A program made the position numbers and the translations under genes. The notes under the pieces are model-generated. The model was not told the origin of the DNA, did no database searches, and was given only the letters and a program-made list of their open reading frames with translations. DNA of 21,266 nt from Obelidium mucronatum. Taxonomy: Eukaryota > Chytridiomycota > Chytridiomycetes > Chytridiales > Chytriomycetaceae. Shown in pieces: positions 1-7,516 of this stretch. How positions within the stretch are numbered: position 1 is the stretch's first letter; every line of letters starts with the position of its first letter. The stretch is from NCBI GenBank assembly GCA_025765595.1, contig JAIVFH010000418.1, positions 1-21,266 on the forward strand. The letters are read 5' to 3'.

Positions 1-1
1 T

Positions 2-940
2 CGTCTATCTACCGACAGCCACGACTGGGACACATTTTATTGGAAGGCCGAAGCCTGCAAAAACACAAGTACAAAGTTCTTGCACGGGGAGTACCCCGTC
101 TGGCAGCTACTTGCATCAAATGTAACCAACTTGTGGCTGCCCAATTTGGAACAAGTCTCCAAAGAGGATTTGACTCATGTCCCCAACTACGCCATGATTC
201 TATGTAAAACGAAAGTCACTTGCAGGGCTTTTGATTCATACTTGGTGGAACAGAATCTGACTAAGCCGCCACGTACACTTTATATGAGCCACAGCTCTCC
301 AGACGTGTACCAGAATGTCGTGGAAGTTCTTGGGGAAACAAAAACAAAAGAGATCAAGCAAGACTTTAACCAGTTCCTACATGTTTATGGAGGGTCCGGG
401 CGGAAATCCACAGCCGACGTGTTGAAGTGTTGGAGCCAACACCCACTTTGGCCAAAACTCACTATTGTCGGGAAGCATAGTGCAAAAACTTGGATGAAGG
501 ACCTTCTTTATATTCCTTGGAATGTTGATATTCGTCAATCCTTGTCTATTCAAGAGTTGCGAACGTTACAATTATCGCACGGTGTTCACTTGTGTCCTTC
601 ATCTCAAGAAGGATATGGCCACTACATCAATGAGGCGAGGAGCCTCGGAGCCCTTGCTTTAACGACTGATCATGCTCCCATGAATGAATTTGTCGATGAT
701 GGTGTTTCAGGGGTATTGGTTCAGCACAATGAACCCTACCCGGAAGAGTACCAAGCAATGGCACCATACTTTATTTCTCCAGTGAGAGTTTCGGCTGGAA
801 ATATCTGCGATGGTGTCAAAAGGATTCTTTCTATAACAATGGAGGAGAGGAGGCAAATGGGGCTGAAGGCTCGCAAGAGATATGAAAGCGATGATGCGCT
901 AATGATTAGCAATTTTGAAATGTTAAAAACTAATACATAA
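2..940 (+). CDS. GT4-like glycosyltransferase, 5' end outside the window
   Basis: The frame is open from the first complete codon to a TAA at 938-940, about 312 residues, with no start codon in view, so upstream exon(s) lie outside the window. The C-terminal half has the GT-B/GT4 nucleotide-sugar signature: SSQEGYGHYINEARSLGAL holds an E-x7-E pair with the following Gly-rich turn, then an HAPMNEFVDDGVSGVLV block typical of the donor pocket. VYGGSGRKST in the middle resembles the acceptor/phosphate loop of the family. The protein probably transfers a sugar from a nucleotide-sugar donor in the secretory pathway; donor and acceptor cannot be told from sequence. A close paralogue follows directly downstream on the same strand. 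The family call is firm and the specific function is unknown. Confidence 0.75.
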   Translation, partial: RLSTDSHDWDTFYWKAEACKNTSTKFLHGEYPVWQLLASNVTNLWLPNLEQVSKEDLTHVPNYAMILCKTKVTCRAFDSYLVEQNLTKPPRTLYMSHSSPDVYQNVVEVLGETKTKEIKQDFNQFLHVYGGSGRKSTADVLKCWSQHPLWPKLTIVGKHSAKTWMKDLLYIPWNVDIRQSLSIQELRTLQLSHGVHLCPSSQEGYGHYINEARSLGALALTTDHAPMNEFVDDGVSGVLVQHNEPYPEEYQAMAPYFISPVRVSAGNICDGVKRILSITMEERRQMGLKARKRYESDDALMISNFEMLKTNT

Positions 941-984
941 CATACATAATATTTAAATTGGTCTGTATTTTTTTAATCAAACCT

Positions 985-1000
985 TTGATTGATTGATTGA
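985..1000 (+). repeat. TTGA tetranucleotide repeat ending in the ATG of the paralogue
   Basis: Four perfect TTGA units run directly into the ATG at 1000-1002, so the A of the start codon is the last base of the repeat. Slippage here would change the 5' leader length without touching the coding frame. Confidence 0.85.
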
Positions 1001-2368
1001 TGCCGCCATTATCTCCAACTCGAAAGGTGCTGACTGTCCTTGGGGCCATGACTATCTTAACTGTCGAAAGACTCGTGTCATTGGCGTCATCAGGCACAAA
1101 ATTTTCAACTGTTGCCACTGCTATGTCGTTTGCCGTTCGTGGCAACTCAACATACTATTTCCCTTCCAACAATGAGTCTTTTACCATGTCAGAGATTCTA
1201 GAACTGTGTCATGGAAGACCTATTGATAGTGTAGCTCTTACAATCACCCAACGGTACGCTCTCGAAGCACCACTGGATGCTACCTGGAAACTTGTTATCC
1301 CATTGAGATCAGTACATCGCAGGTAAATGGGCCAAATTAAATACGGCTTTAAGCCGTTTCTTGCTCTAACAGGTTTTCTTTTAATCTTGTTATCACAGGC
1401 AGCAAGGTCAATGGGGCACTGTTCTGACTTTGCCCAATATATCTACCATGGAAATGCCCGCCTGTCATCCGACAAGCATGAACCTGCGACGTTCACGCTC
1501 AAAACATCAAAATGTCCGCAGTCCATGCATCTTCACGGAGAGTACTTGCTCTGGCAGGTCCTTGAAAGTACTCACCGGGTCAAGAACCTGTGGATGCCAA
1601 ATCCATGCCAAATCTCGAGCAAATCACTGCTGCAGACCTCAAGCATTTGAAAAACATTGACGTGATCCTGTGCAAAACAAATCATACTTGTGAGGCGTTT
1701 GATGCACTTGTGAAAGAGCAAGGCTTGACATCACTGAAAACTGTCTTCATGTCCCATTCAACGCCGGATACTTACCAGAATGCCATTGATCATTTGGGAG
1801 CTTCTCGTGTGGAGGGTTCTCACCGCGATTACAACAAGTTCTTTCATGTGTATGGCGGATCTGGCAGGAAGTCAACCGCTCAAGTTCTCGACTGTTGGAT
1901 GCAGCATCACGACTGGCCCACACTTACAATCGTTGGGCGCTTTTCAGAAAAGGACTAAGCAGAGAAATATGGAAGAATACCAAAGAACATCAAGATATTG
2001 ACTGGGCTACCAACATCTGAACTGCGCAATCTCCAGTTGACCAACGGCGTACATATTTGCCCATCTTCACAAGAAGGGTATGGTCACTACATTAACGAAG
2101 CCCGAAGCTTTGGTGCCCTTGTCCTAACAACTGGATACGCACCAATGAATGAATTTGTGGATGACGGAATATCCGGAATCTTGGTGGATCACTATGAACC
2201 TGCTCCAGAAGCGTATCAAGCCATAGCGCCGTACTTTGTGTCGCCGGTTGGGGTATCTGCAGACCACTGAGCGTTAGTGAGCGCAAGCGAATGGGGGCGG
2301 CAGCCTGAAGGGCGTACGAGAAGGACAGCGAAGCAATGCGGCAGAATATTAAACAGCTGACGTTGTAA
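1000..2368 (+). pseudogene. Decayed tandem paralogue of the upstream glycosyltransferase
   Basis: An N-terminal exon (ATG at 1000) encodes a weak signal-anchor and about 108 residues up to a GTAAAT donor at 1323. The homologous body resumes near 1399-1407 (AAG acceptor at 1404-1406 keeps frame; the better CAG at 1396-1398 does not). HGEYLLWQVL, the FHVYGGSGRKSTA block and EGYGHYINEARSFG match the upstream copy. Three lesions break it. An 11-bp tandem duplication (1594-1604 copied as 1605-1615) shifts the frame inside the LWMPN block. An in-frame TAA lies at 1956-1958 in an otherwise gapless alignment. After 2270 the frame shifts again, a dozen or so residues are missing relative to the neighbour, and a further stop interrupts a recognisable tail ending in TAA at 2366-2368. 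Both E-x7-E glutamates survive. I call it a recent pseudogene; assembly error could explain one lesion but hardly all. Confidence 0.8.
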
Positions 2369-2436
2369 ATAGTTTATTGACGAACCACGATCTTAATTAT
2401 TCCGCATCACAGATCGCGCCATCGCACCTCAACGCC

Positions 2437-2730
2437 TCACAGCAGCGGCTTCAGCTTTCCCTGCGCGTCGAGGGCGTGCAGCGCGTCGCAGCCGCCGATC
2501 TGATTGCCGCCAATGAAGATGTTTGGCACAGTGCGCTGGCCCGTCTTCTGCGCGAGATACGCCTGGATGGCGTCGCCGTCGTCGCGTTGGTCGAGCTCGA
2601 GCACCTCAAAGACCGCCTGGTAGCTGGAGAGCAGCTTCTTGGCCTTGACGCAGTACGGGCAGTACGACTTGGAGAACACAATCACTTTGTTGCCGGCAAT
2701 GCCCGCTTCGACAATCTCCTTGGCGCCCAT
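2437..2730 (-). CDS. Class I dithiol glutaredoxin
   Basis: A 97-residue protein in a single exon, starting at the ATG complementary to 2728-2730 (purine at -3, G at +4) and ending with TGA at 2437-2439. The open frame extends further 5', but that part has no family resemblance. It has the dithiol active site CPYC (codons at 2650-2661) after VIVFSKSY, the cis-proline motif TVPNIFI and the glutathione-binding GGCDAL near the C-terminus, the standard order in a glutaredoxin of normal length. It reduces protein and glutathione mixed disulfides using GSH. No targeting extension is seen, so a cytosolic location is likely. Third codon positions are mostly G or C, unlike the AT-richer neighbours. It shares a 237-bp divergent promoter region with PRP38. 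Confidence 0.95.
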   Translation of the reverse strand: MGAKEIVEAGIAGNKVIVFSKSYCPYCVKAKKLLSSYQAVFEVLELDQRDDGDAIQAYLAQKTGQRTVPNIFIGGNQIGGCDALHALDAQGKLKPLL

Positions 2731-2967
2731 TGCTGCTGCATGGTATGGTAAAGTGAGATTAGTAATGCTGTGATGAGAGACTGGCTGCTGGGCCGAAGGC
2801 AGAAAAAAAAGACGTACTGTTTGCTGTGTTTCGGGTGTTTCGGTGATTTGAAAAAAGTCGCTTCGCAAATTGTGACAGCATTTTATCCGTGATTTCTAAT
2901 TCTTTGTCTTATTCATATTATTCTCAAGTATACACAGTATATATTATTATAACATTTGTTGCCTGAA
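2731..2967. promoter_or_regulatory. Divergent promoter region between glutaredoxin and PRP38
   Basis: These 237 bp separate two start codons that point away from each other, so they must hold both promoters. The segment next to PRP38 is AT-rich, with a TATATATTATTATAA-like stretch near 2938-2951. No specific operator was recognised. Confidence 0.55.
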
Positions 2968-4560
2968 ATGTCGTTTGTTGGTGAGTTGTTTTTTGCAGAG
3001 CCAACCCAACCTTAACTAACTTCAAAAGCAAGATGGGGTCGAAGCAGGGACAATACATGGCCAAGATCCACAAAACTTGATTGAAAAGATCATCCGCTCT
3101 CGAATACATGAGTCTGTTTACTGGAAAGAGCACTGTTTTGCCCTCAGTGGTAAGTTAAGCTCGCAGTCTTTCAAGCTACACAACATCCAAGGTCATCTTA
3201 AACCCCGTCCCTCTTGTTAAAAAGCTGAAACTATCGTGGACAAAGCCATCGACCTCAAATCAATCGGTGGTCAGTTTGGAATGCAAAAACCAACAGAGTT
3301 TCTCTGCCTCACAATGCGGCTACTTCAGCTACAGCCGGAAAAGTCTATCATCGCTGTTTATCTGCAAAATGAAGACCACAAGTACCTGACTGCACTCGCT
3401 GCTTTCTACATTCGATTGACTTTTAAATCTGTTGATTGTTATAAGTACCTGGAGCCTCTGTTACTGGATAAAAGAAAACTGAGGATGCGTGATGCTCGTG
3501 AGTGCACATAACCGATTTTTTTATACCGCTGAAGCGTGTCGACTTTCATTCTTTTATGGCCATCCATCTAATACAACCCTTTTTATTCGACACTGTAGAG
3601 GGAAACTATTATCTTTCATATATGGATGAATTCGCGGATACATTACTCAGAAGCGACCGTGTTTGTGAAATTATTCTTCCTCGAATCACCAAACGGTCCG
3701 TCTTGGTGGAAGCCAAAGATTTGGAAGAACGAATTTCACCTTTGGAAGAAGACTTCATGGATGAAGATGAGGTAGAAGAGGATGGAGACAAGGAGAAGGA
3801 GGAAGGCGCAATGGAAATGGATTCTGAAAAGGGCGATGTAGAAACAAGGGCAACTTCTGGTAATGAAACAGGGCAAAGCACTACCCGCAAGTCAGAAATC
3901 ACTTCTACCAAAGAAGAAGGCGAGACAATTGAAAGCAAACCTCTCATCAAGGAAAACGACACACCTACCTCGCAACGCAATCAGTCTCGTCCCCATTCTC
4001 GCGGAGAGGAACTATCCTCGAATCGATATGGAAGGGAATCAGACAGGGCCACCAGAAACAAAAGTCGCGATCGCTCCAGGGATCGTGGGGATCGGTATTC
4101 AAGAAGAGACAGCCGAGAAAGGCGTCCATACTACGATCGAGATGGATCTTTGGATCGTCGGGACCGAGATCGTGATCGCCGCGATGATTCTCACTACAGA
4201 AGCGACAGGAGGAGGGAATACGATGATGATGATCGAGATTATCGCCGTCGCGATGTGGATAGAGCCGATAGGGGGCGGGAAGACAACCAAAGAGACAGTC
4301 GTCCAGTTGGGGAAGAGATCGGCGAGCCCTTTGAACCGCCCTTATCCTCTGCAGACGATTTGGAAAAGAAGAAGAAAAAGTATTCATCAAAGAAGGTGAA
4401 TGCATTGTTCAAAAAGTCTGGCAAAAGCGGGGACTCAAAGGATAGTAGCAGCGGCGGAGGCGGGGATGAAACAGCGGGTGGGGGAAGTCGTGAAAGCATG
4501 TCGATTGAAGAAACCAACAAGATGCGTATTTCTCTGGGGTTGAAACCGTTGAAGCAATAA
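2968..4560 (+). CDS. PRP38: Pre-mRNA splicing factor PRP38 with RS-rich tail
   Basis: Spliced model: 2968-2980, 3048-3149, 3225-3497, 3599-4560; total 1350 nt, 449 residues, all junction phases consistent. Exon 1 is only 13 nt (ATG plus MSFV) before a GTGAGT donor. The first intron has a TTAACTAAC branch site and CAG acceptor, intron 2 ends in AAG, intron 3 in TAG. Residues 1-190 are the PRP38 domain: GTIHGQDPQNLIEKIIR, YWKEHCFAL, VDKAIDL, FLCLTMRLLQLQPEKSII, YIRLT, DCYKYLEPLL, YMDEFADTLLRSDRVCEIILPR. An acidic segment follows, then an Arg/Ser/Asp-rich tail (about 4000-4290), a KKKKKYSSKKVNALFKK basic block, a Gly/Ser linker and a terminal SIEETNKMRISLGLKPL. PRP38 joins the U4/U6.U5 tri-snRNP and is needed for spliceosome activation in the nucleus. 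The gene is intact. Confidence 0.95.
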
Positions 4561-4620
4561 ATGCCTGATTTTAAAGCCTTGCCCCTATGTCAATCAAGTG
4601 CTTGATTTGCCGCATTTAAT

Positions 4621-4654
4621 TCCGTACAGTTTCATGATCCGTACAGTTTCAATC
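4621..4654. repeat. Short tandem duplication between convergent 3' ends
   Basis: Two adjacent 17-bp units (4621-4637 and 4638-4654) share TCCGTACAGTTTCA exactly and then diverge. They lie in the 148-bp gap between the PRP38 stop and the stop of the M36 gene, so any role would be in 3' ends. No function is evident. Confidence 0.8.
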
Positions 4655-4708
4655 ATCAAAGAATAAGGAACTTTATTTTGCAAACCATAGAAAACAGGCC
4701 TTAAACCA

Positions 4709-6885
4709 TCAACAACCCCCCTTATACCAAACTTTCCATGTCAATTTAAACGAATTATAGTAGGCACATTGGGAAGTTACTCCGTCCCAACAACGTGTCT
4801 CAGCAAGGTTTGAGCATGAATCTCCATCGTTGACAGGACGGCAATCTTCGGGGATATCCATGCTATTTGTAAACATTTCATCCGCATTAATCCCCAATCC
4901 GCGTTTGGCGAATCCTTTCCAGATAGCGCATTTGAACTTTCCCTTGTACAAAACATTTTCGGCCACTATAATTGCGTCTCTAGCTTGAATAACTGATGGG
5001 TTGCATGGCTGAATCTTCATACCCGCTACAAGAATCATCAGGAGTGCCGTGTTTCCTGTTGTTCCCTTGTTCTGCTTTCCAATGTTTGCAGCTGGAGTAA
5101 TGCCAGCAACGTCTACCATATTCCACAAGATGTCGTACAGCATCGCTGCCCAGACTTCTCCCATATTGTGTACTTCATTTAGAGTTTTCAAGTCTCCATA
5201 AAGATGCGGGTTTGTTGTCAGATTTGTGGAGTACGGGTACCATCTTATTCCTCGTGGACCCGTTGAAAGACCATTGTCCCAGAAAAAAATCACTTTGACG
5301 TGTGAAATCGCCTGGTAGAGATAGAATGAATGCAAAAATGTCACTCCACCCTTCGCCAAGACCTCCAGAAGCAAGGGTCTCGAGACAATTTCCATCCCTA
5401 GCTCCACCAGTCAATCTGTTCGACAGACCGTGAGTGAGCTCGTGTATCTAATTATTATTTTTAAACCCTTTTCAGCATGTTACCATTAATATGATTCAAA
5501 ATGAACTTACGAGCATTCCGTTGTCTAAGCTGAGGTCGCGATCTGGGTCAGATTTCGCGCAAACATACACTTCCACTATACCATGGAAGCCGTCGGGACC
5601 AACATAAAATCCAGCATTGCATCGATAGGGGGGAGTCGAATGTTGTCCACTCTGGGTCAGCACCAGAACTGGGTCTTGATCCTAAAAGTTACCAGCCGCC
5701 TCAGTAAAGCCATAGCCGTAAAGTATATCATGGTAGGCATTTGTCACATAAAAGGCATTGGTGTTGGCGGCATTGATGTTTGAAGGGAAATCTGTTCCTT
5801 TGGTAGCATCAAACTTGAAATTAAAATTCAGATTTGGATCACTGATATTCCCAGGAGCATAATACAAAGTATCAACGTCGTCAACGTAGGTTGGATCGGA
5901 GCGCACACGCGCATTAGGACCGGTTAGGTCGGTTCCAGAATGCCACCCAAGAGGACTTGCCCTGGGATCAGCAGGATTCTTGACTTTGATGAAACGAGAT
6001 TTAGACGGATCCATTGCTCCAATTGGAAGAACCGTGTACGAGCTGTCTGGAGTATCCGACCGTTCTGTGAAGTCATACTTCCATCTGGTTGCCCCAACAA
6101 CAACACCCGTCTTGGAGTCGACAAACACATTCAGCCTGTAAGAAAATGGTGAGTTAATTTTCACACTAAACCACTTAAGTTACCAATCATCCCGCATAAG
6201 AACGTTGAAATCCCACACCCTCACTAGGCTTTGGGCGGTTTTAGTACTTTTCTGAAGCTTTGATGGGAATCCTTGCAAATTTAGCTCCTGTGACAACGTA
6301 TTCATTGAGAGCACTCTGAGTTACAACGAGATCATCCGTGAATGGCAGTCCCTTTGCTTTGGCGAAAATCCCAATAGCCTGAATAATCGAAATGTTTGGG
6401 CTGCCGTCGCGCACTCCCCTTGCTGCACGGCGAACAACTTTAGATGGCGGGAAACTCTGAAAGATGGAGACCACAGATCCTGATGCGTCGAGATTCACAT
6501 TTGCGACTGCATTTGCGATTGGCAACCCTTGAAAAATTTCGGTGAAATGGACATGGTGAAGACCGGTGTCAGCGTCAAAGTGCCTGGTGAAGAAATTTAT
6601 TAGCTATCCGGTCAGAAAGTAAAAAGTTCTCTCTTACTCATGGGATACGTGAACATCATTTGCTGTCAAACCAAGTCCAGCATCTAACGTATTGGTAGCG
6701 ATAACCGGTGCGGAATTTGGAGCCTCGCTTGCTCTTTCCAAGAGTCTTGCTTGAATATGGGCTACTGGTACCAGTTTGCTAAGCGGTTGGTAAAATGGTG
6801 GAAACAGCGTATCCGAATCTTTTCTTGTACTAGCGCTCAAGCTGGTAGCTCCAGCGACAGTGGCGAATAATACAGCCAATTTCAT
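4709..6885 (-). pseudogene. Fungalysin (M36) secreted metallopeptidase, disrupted
   Basis: Exons on the - strand: 6885-6638, 6583-6184, 6135-5511, 5447-4709; introns of 54, 48 and 63 bp end in CAG, CAG and TAG. The ATG at 6885 begins a signal peptide (MKLAVLFATVAGATSLSA). A fungalysin/thermolysin propeptide follows (HHVHFTEIFQGLPIANAVAN), then a second propeptide part (VRVWDFNVLMRDDW) and the peptidase domain: NAYHDILYGYGFTEAAGNF, zinc motif HELTH (codons 5430-5444), NRLTGGA, and GEGWSD with the third zinc ligand Glu at 5352-5354. The C-terminus is Cys-rich. Three breaks are visible: a one-base frameshift at the A-run complementary to 6248-6251, an in-frame TAG at 5682-5684 exactly where the family has Gln after GNF (about a dozen residues also seem missing there), and a frameshift at the G-run complementary to 5259-5261. 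The zinc site itself is intact. Pseudogene is favoured; sequence error is the alternative for the two homopolymer shifts. Confidence 0.8.
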
Positions 6886-6955
6886 TTTTTGGAAAGAAAT
6901 TTACAGGCTCCAGCCAAGAAGAACATCCAAAAACCACTTTCTTGATTAAATATGG

Positions 6956-6969
6956 CACGTGACCACGTG
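6956..6969. promoter_or_regulatory. Paired CACGTG E-boxes upstream of the M36 gene
   Basis: Two perfect palindromic CACGTG hexamers (6956-6961 and 6964-6969) are separated by two bases, about 70-85 bp upstream of the M36 ATG. CACGTG is the site for bHLH regulators such as the Pho4 and Cbf1 types in fungi. Which factor binds here is unknown; the pair and its position suggest a genuine control site. Confidence 0.55.
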
Positions 6970-6985
6970 GTTTCCAGTGTATATG

Positions 6986-7128
6986 CCTACATTGCTGAAT
7001 CGATTTCAGCCAGAATATCAGCACGATGGATCGTCTGGTTTATGCTGAAGCACGGATCAGTGGACTATCCTATTCCACCTTGCTTAGCAGCCATTGAAAA
7101 TTTCATTAGGAGATGGACACGTTTTTTT
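6986..7128. repeat. Diverged intergenic duplication, copy A
   Basis: From CCTACATTGCTG to the T-run after GGACACG, this 143-bp segment aligns along its length with 7173-7314. Shared blocks include CGATTTCAGCCAGAAT, GTCTGGTTTATGCTGAAGC and CAGCCATTGAAAATTTCA. It has substitutions and small indels and no coding potential. Confidence 0.85.
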
Positions 7129-7172
7129 AAATTTTCACCCAAGAATGATTAAATGGCAGTTTTGCAATGATA

Positions 7173-7314
7173 CCTACATTTGCTGGTTCGATTTCAGCCA
7201 GAATTTCAACAAGATTTATTGTCTGGTTTATGCTGAAGCTTGGGTCAGGGGACTATCCCTATTCCCCTTTTCTTAACAGCCATTGAAAATTTCAAGGAGA
7301 TGAACACGTTTTTT
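7173..7314. repeat. Diverged intergenic duplication, copy B
   Basis: This is the second direct copy of the 6986-7128 segment, offset by about 187 bp and separated from it by 44 bp that are not obviously repeated. There are no terminal inverted repeats or target-site duplications that would mark a transposon. Confidence 0.85.
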
Positions 7315-7516
7315 GATGTCTTGGCAGAATTCTTACTGCGTTGTAGTATTTGACTTATTTTAGACCTGGTTATTGTCATTGAGGCTCTTTACCAAAGGAC
7401 TAATCATGTGTTATGATTTGGTGCTCCCAGAATCATCATTCGAGTTTGACTCGTGGATAAACTTTATTTTATGATTTATCTATGGGTGGGAATTCTTTTT
7501 TAAGTAGCGTCTAAGT

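Larger units (their letters stand above)
6886..7516. other. 631-bp intergenic region upstream of the fungalysin gene
   Basis: This is the longest gene-free stretch between two recognised genes in the window. It runs from the M36 start codon to the 3' end of the GH3 gene, both on the - strand. It contains the paired CACGTG sites and two copies of a diverged duplication, listed separately. The remaining 7315-7516 is AT-rich with no open frame that resembles a protein. Confidence 0.8.

Noticed and set aside
930..1145. 71-codon - strand frame downstream of the first glycosyltransferase.
   Set aside because: It overlaps the N-terminal exon of the paralogue and shows nothing recognisable.
1327..1400. 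Alternative start MGQIKYGFKPFLALTGFLLILL as a signal anchor for the second glycosyltransferase.
   Set aside because: The stretch lies between a GTAAAT donor and CAG/AAG acceptors with a CTAAC branch-like site and is better read as an intron, although the hydrophobic run is notable.
2377..2751. 124-codon + strand open frame.
   Set aside because: It is the antisense of the glutaredoxin gene, kept open by its GC-rich third positions; no protein resemblance.
3609..4520. Long - strand open frames under PRP38.
   Set aside because: They are antisense shadows of the acidic and RS-rich repeats, with low-complexity Ser/Pro composition only.
5682..5684. Reassignment of TAG to glutamine, suggested by TAG at a conserved Gln position and by no intact gene here ending in TAG.
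   Set aside because: The intact PRP38, beta-glucosidase, mannosyltransferase and Vps10 domains 2-3 contain no in-frame TAG in several thousand codons, so a nonsense mutation is the simpler reading.
5682..5692. An 11-nt GTAACTTTTAG intron that would remove the TAG in the fungalysin gene.
   Set aside because: It is far below any plausible intron size here; the shortest supported introns are 47-48 bp.
6986..7314. A MITE or solo LTR.
   Set aside because: No terminal inverted repeats, target-site duplication or LTR ends were visible; only a direct duplication is supported.
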